A stretch of 64,000 bases of DNA from Neobacillus drentensis NBRC 102427 (GTDB lineage: Bacteria; Bacillota; Bacilli; Bacillales; Cytobacillaceae). Position 1 is the first letter of the stretch. Each line of letters opens with the position of its first letter. The stretch lies in contig NZ_BCUX01000003.1 in NCBI RefSeq assembly GCF_001591445.1, positions 124,001-188,000 of the forward strand, written 5' to 3'. Below, in pieces: positions 43,512 to 51,339 of the stretch. Both the position numbers and the translations under genes were made by a program. Under the pieces are notes generated by a model. It saw only the letters and a program-made list of their open reading frames with translations. It did not search any database and was not told the origin of the DNA.

Positions 43512-44849
43512 TTGCTAGAATTTTATAAACACGTATTTGATTCGACCTATGACGGCCTATGTATTTTCGATGCAGACGGATACGGTATCGCAATCAATAA
43601 GGCTGGATGCAGAATTTGTTCGTACACTGAATCAGAGTTTGTCGGTACAAATGTAAAAGATGCTTTAAAAAGGGGAGATATAAACATCTCGGTTTCCCAG
43701 GCAGTCGTAAAATACAAAAAACCCACTACACAAGTCGTCAATATTAGGGGGACGGATGTGTTACTTACTGGGAGCCCAATAAAAAATGAAAAAGGCCAAA
43801 TTACACACGTGGTTTTAAACATTCGCGATATCGCAGAATTGAACAAACTCAAAGTCGATCAAATCCTATCGATTGCTCTTAAAATGAAGCATCATGACAG
43901 AGACAACATGAAAATTCATGAAGAGATCCCGGTTTATGATGGTATTGTTGCCAAAAGCCCAGCATTTCGAAAAATCCTTGCTATAGGTGCAAAAATTGCT
44001 CAAGTGGATACAACTGTCCTTATTCATGGCGAATCAGGAACAGGTAAAGAAGTGCTATTAAATTACATCCATCGGCTTAGCAAACGAGAAAATCAACCAT
44101 TAATAAAGGTGAATTGTGCAGCTATTCCTCCAAATCTACTTGAATCAGAGCTATTTGGATACGAAAAGGGAGCCTTTACAGGGGCTGACAGCCGCGGGAA
44201 GCCAGGGTTATTTGAACAGGCAGACGGGGGGACCATCTTTCTAGATGAAATTGGAGACATGCCTCTTGATTTGCAGGTCAAGCTTTTACGGGTTCTACAA
44301 GAATTTGAAATTACGAGAATTGGCGGAAGGAAAAGCATCAAAATCAATGTACGTGTTGTCTCTGCAACGAATAAAAACCTTGAACAACTCGTAAATGAAG
44401 GGAGCTTCAGACAAGATTTATTTTATCGTTTGAATATCATTCCGATTACGATTCCGCCGCTACGTGAAAGATTGGAGGATATTGCCCCGCTAGCCTTCCA
44501 CTTCATGCAAAAAACGAATAAAAAATATGGTTTAACAAAGAGATTCGCTGATGATACGATTCATTTATTTGAAGATTACGAGTGGCCCGGAAATATCCGC
44601 GAGATGGAAAACTTAATTGAGCGGTTAGCTGTGACCATTGATCATGATAATATTCAATGGACTGATCTCCCTTTCCTTAATTCTAGTAAAGGAAACCCTC
44701 ATCAGCGGTCCTTGAAAAAGATTCTGCAAGACCTGGAGAAAAAAATCATTTTAGAAAATTTAAAGGAATATAAGACAACTCGTAAAACAGCGGATGTGCT
44801 GGGCATCAGTCAATCCTCACTTGTAAAAAAGCTGCAGCGTTTGAAATAG
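43512..44849 (+). CDS. PAS-domain sigma-54-dependent transcriptional activator
   Basis: A 445-residue enhancer-binding protein. Residues 1-110 are a PAS sensor (YDGLCIFDADGYGIAINKAG, VVLNIRDIAEL). The AAA+ domain runs from about 144 to 380: Walker A GESGTGKE (173-180), the sigma-54 contact loop GAFTGA (220-225), Walker B TIFLDEIGD (241-249), and the Arg-finger region QDLFYRLNIIPITIPPLRER. Residues about 423-444 form a Fis-type helix-turn-helix (TTRKTADVLGISQSSLVKKL). The TTG start has GAAGGGAG seven bases upstream. It is divergent from the ligase/importer run, with an enhancer-like site between; it should control this cluster with SigL. The PAS ligand is unknown. Confidence 0.94.
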   Translation: MLEFYKHVFDSTYDGLCIFDADGYGIAINKAGCRICSYTESEFVGTNVKDALKRGDINISVSQAVVKYKKPTTQVVNIRGTDVLLTGSPIKNEKGQITHVVLNIRDIAELNKLKVDQILSIALKMKHHDRDNMKIHEEIPVYDGIVAKSPAFRKILAIGAKIAQVDTTVLIHGESGTGKEVLLNYIHRLSKRENQPLIKVNCAAIPPNLLESELFGYEKGAFTGADSRGKPGLFEQADGGTIFLDEIGDMPLDLQVKLLRVLQEFEITRIGGRKSIKINVRVVSATNKNLEQLVNEGSFRQDLFYRLNIIPITIPPLRERLEDIAPLAFHFMQKTNKKYGLTKRFADDTIHLFEDYEWPGNIREMENLIERLAVTIDHDNIQWTDLPFLNSSKGNPHQRSLKKILQDLEKKIILENLKEYKTTRKTADVLGISQSSLVKKLQRLK

Positions 44850-44853
44850 CCTG

Positions 44854-44869
44854 TGGCACAAAAATTGCA
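44854..44869 (+). promoter_or_regulatory. sigma-54 (-24/-12) promoter of the last thiolase
   Basis: TGGCAC AAAAA TTGCA on the plus strand, consensus sequence and spacing, starting 5 bp after the activator's stop codon and 58 bp before the thiolase ATG. No TGATGAAT site lies within the preceding 250 bp, so activation might use the 43.45-kb site by looping, or another site. Confidence 0.88.
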
Positions 44870-44926
44870 TCCTTATAAAAACAGGAAGTCGATTTTATCA
44901 ATTCTTTTATAAGGGGGCAGTTAATC

Positions 44927-46159
44927 ATGAATACGTCGAATGTTTATGTGCTTGGCGGATACCAAACCGATTTTTCAAAAAATTGGGCGCGAGAAGAAAA
45001 AGACATTTTTGATCTATTAAAATCCAGTGTGGAGGGCGCACTTCAGGCAACAAAAATTGATCCGAGTGAAGTGGATGTTTGCCATATCGGAAATTTTATT
45101 GGAGAGCTGGGGAGTAAACAAGGACAGCTTGGCGGATTGTTTGCGTCGATTCATCCCGCATTTTCCGGCATTCCTGCAAGTCGCCATGAAGCAGCTTGTG
45201 CATCAGGCAGTATCGCCATACTGGCGGCAACAGCCGATCTTGAGTCTGGCCGTTATGATTTGGCTTGTGTAACTGGGGTGGAAATGCTGCGCAATATATC
45301 GGGAGAACAAACGGCCAATAACCTTGGGGTTGCCTGTTGGACAGGTCGAGAGGCACAAGACGCTACCTATCCTTGGCCCTATTTGTTTAACCGGTTAGTC
45401 GATGTCTATGACGAGCGCTACGGGATTCACTACGAACACTTGGCTGAAATTGCCAGAATCAATCTTGAAAATGCAAAGCGAAACCCAAATGCGCAAACCC
45501 GAAATTGGCAATTCAATGAATATAGCTTTATAGAAAATGACGAGCATAACCATGTGATTGAAGGTCGTGTCCGCCGCCAGGATTGCGGGCAGGTCACAGA
45601 CGGCGGAGCAACAATCTTTCTCGCATCCGAAAAATACGCAAAGGCATATGCCGCACGCCATCAGCTGGCATTAGAAACAATCCCTGTCATTAAAGGATGG
45701 GGCCATAAGACAGCGCCGATGCTGCTCGAAGACAAGCTAAAGGAAAGTGCGGAGCAACGGTACGTGTTTCCACATGTCCGCCAAGCCATCGAGGACATGT
45801 TTGTACGAGCAGGTCTTAGCGGCGTGAACGATATTGATGCGATTGAGACACACGATTGTTTTTCCATCACCGAATATATGGCCATCGACCATTTCGGGAT
45901 AACGGAACCCGGTGAAAACTGGAAAGCGATCGAATCAGGCGATATCGCTTTTGACGGCCGAATCCCCATCAATCCAAGCGGTGGATTAATCGGTTCAGGC
46001 CACCCTGTAGGCGCAACCGGAATCCGCATGGTCCTCGACGCCTACAAACAAGTCACCGGCACAGCAGGAACCTACCAAATAAAAGACGCAAAAAATATCG
46101 CCACACTAAACATCGGCGGAAGCGCAACCACAACCGTCTGCTTTGTGATTGGGATATAG
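44927..46159 (+). CDS. thiolase-family acetyl-CoA acetyltransferase (SCP-x/lipid-transfer type)
   Basis: A 410-residue thiolase. MNTSNVYVLGGYQTDFSKNW is the start of the SCP-x-like group; the nucleophile Cys lies in SRHEAACASGSIAILAATAD near 90. ETHDCFSITEYMAID near 308 gives the His/Cys-containing block of that group, followed by NPSGGLIGSGHPVGATGIRM with the catalytic His near 353. The C-terminal LNIGGSATTTVCFVIGI lacks the classic CGGGG loop, as usual there. Sterol and branched-chain thiolases belong here. AAGGGGGC lies eight bases upstream. Its own sigma-54 promoter places it in the same regulon. By eye its G+C is higher than that of its neighbours. Confidence 0.88.
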   Translation: MNTSNVYVLGGYQTDFSKNWAREEKDIFDLLKSSVEGALQATKIDPSEVDVCHIGNFIGELGSKQGQLGGLFASIHPAFSGIPASRHEAACASGSIAILAATADLESGRYDLACVTGVEMLRNISGEQTANNLGVACWTGREAQDATYPWPYLFNRLVDVYDERYGIHYEHLAEIARINLENAKRNPNAQTRNWQFNEYSFIENDEHNHVIEGRVRRQDCGQVTDGGATIFLASEKYAKAYAARHQLALETIPVIKGWGHKTAPMLLEDKLKESAEQRYVFPHVRQAIEDMFVRAGLSGVNDIDAIETHDCFSITEYMAIDHFGITEPGENWKAIESGDIAFDGRIPINPSGGLIGSGHPVGATGIRMVLDAYKQVTGTAGTYQIKDAKNIATLNIGGSATTTVCFVIGI

Positions 46160-46313
46160 GAAAAAACACGGGAAAACCACTGGGACGGTTCTTTTAGGGG
46201 ACAATCGGAAATTTTGCGCTAAAAAAGGCACAGCTAGCGGTAATGATATGCTCCCCATAAGGTAGACAGATTAAAAAATAAAAAATCTGGCTACTTTAAG
46301 GGGAGTATTTATT

Positions 46314-46553
46314 ATGTCTAAAAGTGCTTATTCTGCAGAGGAAAAGTTTGCAATCTTGACATCGTATTTAGAGGGGAAGTATTCGCTAAACGAAATTACT
46401 AAAATCTACAAGGTGAACAAATCCACAATTATTGACTGGAAATATAATTTTGAAAAATTTGGCACAGAAAGTCTTATAGAGTCCTCAACCTGGAAAGATT
46501 ATTCTAAAGAACTAAAGTTAAACGCTATAAGAGATTGGCAGTTAACACCTTAG
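46314..46553 (+). mobile_element. truncated IS3-family transposase OrfA
   Basis: 79 residues: MSKSAYSAEEKFAILTSYLE, then KYSLNEITKIYKVNKSTIID, WKYNFEKFG. This is the helix-turn-helix (IS3 OrfA / helix-turn-helix 28) domain; the frame stops before the leucine zipper, and no OrfB follows. Upstream, CTCCCCATAAGGTAG at about 46250 is mirrored by CTACTTTAAGGGGAG just before the ATG (13 of 15 pairs), probably near the left end of the element. The stretch 46160-46250 carries GGGACGGTTC, part of a short dispersed repeat. It lies 135 bp from the tRNA-Sec gene. Confidence 0.7.
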
Positions 46554-46618
46554 ATGAATTTTTTGATTAACATCGACGGCACAAAATCACAAATGGCACC
46601 TTTTGGGCACCCGACAAT

Positions 46619-46645
46619 AAAAAAAGACCGAGTGCCCTCTGGTCT
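46619..46645 (-). terminator. terminator of the tRNA-Sec gene
   Basis: AGACC (46625-46629) / GGTCT (46641-46645) with an inner GAG/CTC pair. On the minus strand a run of seven T follows, 43 bp after the CCA end of the tRNA. Confidence 0.65.
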
Positions 46646-46687
46646 ATTTAAAATAAGAATTCGTCAGAACCCTTGATAGTATTGAGT

Positions 46688-46784
46688 TGGCGGGACCGCC
46701 TGGGAATCGAACCCAGCAAACCTGGCACGCAGGTCTCAAGCAGTTTTGAAGACTGTGGAGGACACCAGTACCCCATTCAGCCCC
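46688..46784 (-). tRNA. selC: selenocysteine tRNA, anticodon UCA
   Basis: About 97 nt including encoded CCA. The acceptor GGGGCTG pairs with CGGTCCC through two wobble pairs. The D arm is long (TGGGG / CCTCCA). The anticodon stem-loop CAGT-CTTCAAA-ACTG holds UCA at positions 34-36. The extended variable arm has an ACCTG/CAGGT stem, and the T arm is CTGGG-TTCGATT-CCCAG. UCA anticodon, long variable arm and long acceptor/D stems are the marks of tRNA-Sec. The acceptor would pair better with the 3' end found in the two displaced copies (U6-A instead of U-G), as expected if an integrating element replaced the original end. No selA, selB or selD lies in the window. Confidence 0.88.
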
Positions 46785-47086
46785 ATGGTTGTAATTTTAT
46801 CAAGATGTATGGACTATAGTAACACAGTCTTTTTACTTCTCTATCATTTGTTATCATATTACTATTTAATATGGTGGTAATCAATAGATTCAGAGTATTT
46901 GTCAATTTTTCGACAAGCTTTTTATCAGTCAAATTGGGGATAATTACCTAATCCAAGGATTCACAATAATTTGATTCTAGCTAAAGTTCTTTCGTATAAT
47001 TGTAGTCAATTATGTCCAATACTTGTCTTTGTTCATAAAAACAGACTATAATAAGAAGAAAATATAGTATTTTGTAGGTGAATAGA

Positions 47087-47512
47087 ATGCTTCATGGTTG
47101 GTTTCTATGGTTTATCCTGTTCTGGGTATTTTTCCTTGTCGGATCATTTGCCATCGGTGGATTTTTTATGTTCCGCAAGTTTTTAAAAAAGATGCCGAAA
47201 GAAGACGGCAGGTCAGTTATGGATTGGGAAGAACATTATGTAAATGAGTCTCGTCACTTATGGGGGCCTGAGGAGAAAGTTCTCCTTGAGGATTTAGTCA
47301 GTCCTGTTCCCGAGCTTTTCCGTGATGTTGCTAGACATAAAATTGCCGGTAAAATTGGCGAAATTGCCATTAAAGAAAATGCTTCAAAAATTACTCAAGA
47401 CCTCGTCATTCGCGGCTATATACAAGCAACTCCAAAAAGGGATCATAAGTTTCTACGTAAAAAGCTGTTTGAAAATCGAATTGATGTTGCTCCTTTTGAG
47501 CACCTATTTTAA
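47087..47512 (+). CDS. yneK: YneK, DUF2621 membrane-anchored protein
   Basis: About 141 residues. One N-terminal membrane helix (GWFLWFILFWVFFLVGSFAI, residues about 4-30) is followed by a soluble domain: PKEDGRSVMDWEEHYVNESR, LWGPEEKVLLEDLVSPVPEL, IAIKENASKITQDLVIRGYI. The family (DUF2621) is restricted to Bacillales and has no known function. Its position convergent with ccdC, downstream of ccdA, matches yneK of B. subtilis. I chose the ATG at 47087 with TAGGTG upstream. The stop codon is part of the terminator hairpin. Confidence 0.88.
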   Translation: MLHGWFLWFILFWVFFLVGSFAIGGFFMFRKFLKKMPKEDGRSVMDWEEHYVNESRHLWGPEEKVLLEDLVSPVPELFRDVARHKIAGKIGEIAIKENASKITQDLVIRGYIQATPKRDHKFLRKKLFENRIDVAPFEHLF

Positions 47513-47536
47513 CCGTCTAGCTAATAGACGGTTTTT
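47511..47536 (+). terminator. intrinsic terminator of yneK
   Basis: AACCGTCTA (47511-47519) / TAGACGGTT (47525-47533) then T residues; it overlaps the last base pair of the yneK stop codon. Confidence 0.85.
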
Positions 47537-47592
47537 ATTAAACCTTAAAAAGAAAAAACTGATCCAAAAAAGGACCAGTCTCCCACATAAAC

Positions 47593-48072
47593 CTAAACCT
47601 GTTTACCACTATGAAGCTGTTTAAAGAGTTTTTTGTAGTCCAGATACATCGCTATCCGCCATGGCACAATCATACAATAGGCGAGGAAAAAGAACATTCC
47701 GCTTAGTTCTCCAAAATCAATGGTTGAACTTAGGACAGATTTCATAATGAGGCGAACAACTAATAACCCAATTAAGATAAAAATAAATGCTTTGGAACGC
47801 TTTAGATAAATATCATTATCGCGGATCTCAAACTTTGAGGTTTTGATTAGTAAGATTGAGAAAAGCATCCCAACTATTGCTGCCTCGATCATTTCTGCTC
47901 CACTTAGTCTAAATTGCGGTTCAATATACATTAATGCCCCACTTGACATGAAAAGTGGCGGGAGGATTATCTTCAGTGCATTCGTGGGTTTCTTTGCAGC
48001 TTTCATACGGACAACCAAGGCGAGCGTGCCCATAAAAACTGCTCCAATTGAAGAAGCAACAACCAAGTTCAT
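47593..48072 (-). CDS. ccdC: CcdC family membrane protein (YneJ)
   Basis: About 159 residues with four to five hydrophobic segments: VASSIGAVFMGTLALVVRM, ILPPLFMSSGALMYIEPQF, MIEAAIVGMLFSILLI, AFIFILIGLLVVRLIM, GMFFFLAYCMIVPWRIAMYL. The family (DUF1453, CcdC) is encoded beside the cytochrome c maturation gene ccdA in Bacillales; a strict requirement for cytochrome c assembly has not been shown. I start at the ATG at 48072 with AAGGA nine bases upstream. In B. subtilis yneI lies between ccdA and this gene; here it is absent, leaving a 204-bp gap. Confidence 0.88.
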   Translation of the reverse strand: MNLVVASSIGAVFMGTLALVVRMKAAKKPTNALKIILPPLFMSSGALMYIEPQFRLSGAEMIEAAIVGMLFSILLIKTSKFEIRDNDIYLKRSKAFIFILIGLLVVRLIMKSVLSSTIDFGELSGMFFFLAYCMIVPWRIAMYLDYKKLFKQLHSGKQV

Positions 48073-48276
48073 TAGATTCATTCCTTATCTAATATATTTT
48101 CTAACCCATTATATATCAAATGAATACATTTGAAAAAGTTAAACCCTTGATAAACACTTCCCATTTTTAACGGTACTGGCAATTGCTAGTAAAAAGGAAA
48201 AAGTCCTTTTAGGAATTTTCCAATAATAGAAATTTATATTTTAATATAATAACCTTTTCTATCTTATTCAGATAAA

Positions 48277-48984
48277 TTAAAACCCTGTAAACCCTCCAAA
48301 CATTTCTGAGAAGAATATAATAATTTTTGTCATCCAGTCAAAGAAGAGGACAATCCCCATGATAATCATTATGTAACCACCGATTTTGACAATTTTAGAG
48401 CTGTTCTTCTTAATCCAATTCATGCGACCAAGGAAGAAGGAAAGGATAAAGAATGGTATCGCAAATCCTAGTGTATAAGCGATCATATACATCATACCTG
48501 AACCTGGATTTGTCGCTGCAAGGGAGATAACAAACGAGAGAATTGGACCAGTACAAGGCGTCCAGCCCGCTGCAAAAGCCATTCCAATTAATACCGAGCC
48601 AAAATATCCTGAAGGACGATTTTTAAATTCAATGCGGCGATCCTTCATCATAAATTGCGGGTTTAAAATTCCAACGATAACTAATCCAAAGAAAACAATA
48701 AAAATCCCGCCTAGTTGACGAATAAGGTCTTTATACTGTAAGAAGAAACTTCCTAGAAACGAAGTTCCAAAACCAATAGCAATAAAAATAATCGAAAAGC
48801 CTAATAGGAAAAATAATGTGTGGAGTAGACTCCGCTTTTGAAGCATGGCATTTTCGCTTTTCAGTTCCCCAACCGACATACCAGTAATGTACGAGAGAAA
48901 TGCAGGATAAAGCGGTAAACAACAAGGTGATATAAAACTTAAAAATCCTGCTCCTAATGCTAAAAATATATTTACATCTGACAT
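48277..48984 (-). CDS. ccdA: CcdA, thiol-disulfide membrane transporter for cytochrome c maturation
   Basis: About 235 residues with six membrane helices. The two redox Cys regions are present: [20 protein letters not shown] in helix 1 and [20 protein letters not shown] in helix 4, each with the Pro-flanked Cys of the DsbD/CcdA family. It passes reducing power from cytosolic thioredoxin across the membrane to ResA or StoA for cytochrome c and spore cortex synthesis. The ATG at 48984 has GGGAGTG five bases upstream. It is divergent from the ynzD-like gene, as in B. subtilis. Confidence 0.95.
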   Translation of the reverse strand: MSDVNIFLALGAGFLSFISPCCLPLYPAFLSYITGMSVGELKSENAMLQKRSLLHTLFFLLGFSIIFIAIGFGTSFLGSFFLQYKDLIRQLGGIFIVFFGLVIVGILNPQFMMKDRRIEFKNRPSGYFGSVLIGMAFAAGWTPCTGPILSFVISLAATNPGSGMMYMIAYTLGFAIPFFILSFFLGRMNWIKKNSSKIVKIGGYIMIIMGIVLFFDWMTKIIIFFSEMFGGFTGF

Positions 48985-49250
48985 ATTAACACTCCCACTA
49001 TAGTCGATACGTTTATATTCTAACAAATGTTTGATATAAAAGATAATGGTTAACTTGAATATTTTGTGTCGTCGCCTGTTTTTCTGAATCCCTAAAAAAA
49101 TCCCCTTATTAATGTATATTGGATATTTATTTACAAATGTCTTTGAAAAAATTTACATCATAGGTTATACTAGTAAAACCAGTCCCAATTTGATATATTC
49201 GAATTCTATTCATACCATAATTTAGGAGTTATTCGGAAAGGACATCAGCC

Positions 49251-49427
49251 GTGACAAAAAATGATTTAGTGACATTAATTGAAAAAAAACGAGCTGAATT
49301 AATTCAAGTCGCCATTACTAACGGCTTGACATCCTCCGTTGCCATTCGTTACAGCCAGGAACTCGATCATCTTTTAAATGAATATCATAGAGTATATATA
49401 AAAAAGATTCCATCTTCAGCTTGTTAA
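49251..49427 (+). CDS. ynzD: Spo0E-like aspartyl-phosphate phosphatase (YnzD-like)
   Basis: 58 residues from a GTG start: MTKNDLVTLIEKKRAELIQV, AITNGLTSSVAIRYSQELDH, LLNEYHRVYI. The SQELD motif followed by LLNEY is the catalytic signature of Spo0E-type phosphatases, which dephosphorylate Spo0A-P and hold back sporulation. The two-helix hairpin length fits. GGAAAGGA lies eight bases before the GTG. Position next to ccdA matches ynzD. A strong terminator follows. Confidence 0.92.
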   Translation: MTKNDLVTLIEKKRAELIQVAITNGLTSSVAIRYSQELDHLLNEYHRVYIKKIPSSAC

Positions 49428-49465
49428 CAGTAAAAGTCAAATAGAAATAAATTTTAAGAACTAGT

Positions 49466-49497
49466 AAAAGCCTGGCTGAACCGCCAGGCTTTTTTCA
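49466..49497 (+). terminator. intrinsic terminator of the ynzD-like gene
   Basis: AAAAGCCTGGC / GCCAGGCTTTT, a 10-bp G+C-rich stem with a six-base loop and T run. Confidence 0.9.
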
Positions 49498-49544
49498 TCA
49501 TCTAACAACTAGTGTCCTTCGCTCTTGCTTTACGCCTCACGTTA

Positions 49545-51338
49545 TTAATTCACAACATCCCTAAGACGTTCCACAGAACCGTTCTGTAAAAGAAACATCT
49601 TATGATACAAACCACCTTGGGCAAGCAGCTCCTGATGATTTCCTCGTTCAACGATTTCTCCTTGATGTAATACTAAAATTAAATCCGCATCCTGAATGGT
49701 TGAGAGTCGATGAGCAATAGCGATCGTTGTTCTCCCTTTGCGCATTTTCGATAGGGCGGTTTGAATCGCTTCTTCTGTTTCTGTATCAATATTGGCAGTT
49801 GCCTCATCCAATACCAAAATTTTGGGATTCGCCGCAATCGTTCGCGCAAAAGCAATTAATTGCCTTTGACCGCTTGAAAATGTGGTACCACGCTCGACTA
49901 CTTTGTGGTCAAACCCGTCATCTAGTTTTTCGATGAATGTATGGGCCTGGACAAACCTTGCTGCCTCTTCTACTTGCGCATCCGACATGGTTTCCTGGTG
50001 AAGGCGGATATTCTCCTTGATTGTCCCGTAGAATAAAAAGGGATCCTGTAGGACTAGCCCCATTTTCTCCCTAAGTTCTGCTTTTGTAAAATCACGAATC
50101 GATTGACCATCAATGAAAATGTCCCCTCGTTCATATTCATAGAACCTCATCAATAAATTAATAATCGAGCTTTTTCCACTGCCGGTATGGCCAACGAGTG
50201 CAACGGTTTCACCTGGATTGGCGGTGAAGGTAATCGATTTTAGCACATCCTGTTTCCCATTATAGGAAAAACTTAAATTCTTAAATTCAATCTTTCCTTG
50301 TTCAATTGAAATGGTCTTCTCTTCCCTTTGCAGTGGTGCTAATTCGTCCTCATCCAACAGTTTGAAGACACGCGAACCTGCCACAATCGCTTGTTGGTAC
50401 AAGGAAAGCCTCATCATCATCTGATTGACCGGTTCGAAAAAGCGATCCAAGTAATTAATGAAGGCATAAACCACACCGATTTCCACTACATTGTTCAAAG
50501 AAGTAATCCCAAAATAACTTAATACAATGATTAAACCCAAAATATAGATTAGATCAATCGCTGGTCTTAACAATAGACCATCAATTTTGATATTTTTCAT
50601 TCCTGCCTGGTAGTGTTGGTCATTAATAGCTCCAAATTCAGCCCGGAGCCGTTTTTCCTGACGAAACACTTGAACAATTCCCATACCTGATAATGATTCA
50701 CTGAGCTTGGCATTTAACTGGCTTAGTCGTTCACGCATATCGAGGTAAAATCGTGAACTTAATTTTCTATAAAGGTTCATGACAAACATTAATAACGGCA
50801 GAATGACGACACATAATAATCCTAGTTTGATATTCAGAATAAACATCGCAATAAAAATACCAATTAATAAAAATCCACCTTGGATAAACGTAGCAATAAC
50901 GGTAACAAACATATCTTTAATGGCTTCGGTATCATTGGTTACCCTTGAAACAATACTTCCTGCAGGTGTTTTATCAAAGTACTTTAAGCCCAGTGACTGG
51001 ACTTTAGAAAAAACATCAATGCGTAGCTGTTGGATAATTTTTAAAGCAAGCTCTTGGAATTTAACAAATTGAAAAAACATCAGGATCGCTTTGATGATTT
51101 GAATGGCCATATAGGTGGAGCCTAGAATTAAAAGCGGCTGAAACGCAAGCTTTCCAGGGGTTAAATAATCATCAATAAATATTTTCACGATAATTGGCAA
51201 TACAATATCTCCGACGGTTGTTAATAGTAAGAAGATAAATGCCAATACAAGGAGTTTTTTATGTGGGCTTGTATAGGACAGAAGCCGGAATAAAATCTTT
51301 CTTTGTTCACGTTCGGTGAGCTGTGTGTTTTCTTCCAC
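49545..51338 (-). CDS. heterodimeric ABC exporter, canonical-site half (BmrD/YheH-like)
   Basis: About 597 residues: six membrane helices (about 1-310) then an ATPase domain. Walker A ALVGHTGSGKSSIINLLMRF near 393-412, signature FSSGQRQLIAFARTIAANP near 500, Walker B ILVLDEATANIDTETEE with the catalytic Glu, and H-loop IAHRLSTIQDADLILVLHQG. The partner protein has Asp in place of that Glu, so the pair forms an asymmetric exporter with one active and one degenerate site, as BmrCD or TM287/288. I start at GTG 51338 (VEENTQLTEREQ...) because GGGGGA is seven bases upstream; the stop of the partner is one base away. Multidrug or peptide export is likely. Confidence 0.88.
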   Translation of the reverse strand: MEENTQLTEREQRKILFRLLSYTSPHKKLLVLAFIFLLLTTVGDIVLPIIVKIFIDDYLTPGKLAFQPLLILGSTYMAIQIIKAILMFFQFVKFQELALKIIQQLRIDVFSKVQSLGLKYFDKTPAGSIVSRVTNDTEAIKDMFVTVIATFIQGGFLLIGIFIAMFILNIKLGLLCVVILPLLMFVMNLYRKLSSRFYLDMRERLSQLNAKLSESLSGMGIVQVFRQEKRLRAEFGAINDQHYQAGMKNIKIDGLLLRPAIDLIYILGLIIVLSYFGITSLNNVVEIGVVYAFINYLDRFFEPVNQMMMRLSLYQQAIVAGSRVFKLLDEDELAPLQREEKTISIEQGKIEFKNLSFSYNGKQDVLKSITFTANPGETVALVGHTGSGKSSIINLLMRFYEYERGDIFIDGQSIRDFTKAELREKMGLVLQDPFLFYGTIKENIRLHQETMSDAQVEEAARFVQAHTFIEKLDDGFDHKVVERGTTFSSGQRQLIAFARTIAANPKILVLDEATANIDTETEEAIQTALSKMRKGRTTIAIAHRLSTIQDADLILVLHQGEIVERGNHQELLAQGGLYHKMFLLQNGSVERLRDVVN

Positions 51339-51339
51339 C

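Noticed and set aside
46785-47077. Promoter of tRNA-Sec or a small RNA in the gap before yneK
   Set aside because: TTACTATAGT may be an extended -10 for the tRNA, but no matching -35 or further RNA structure could be supported.
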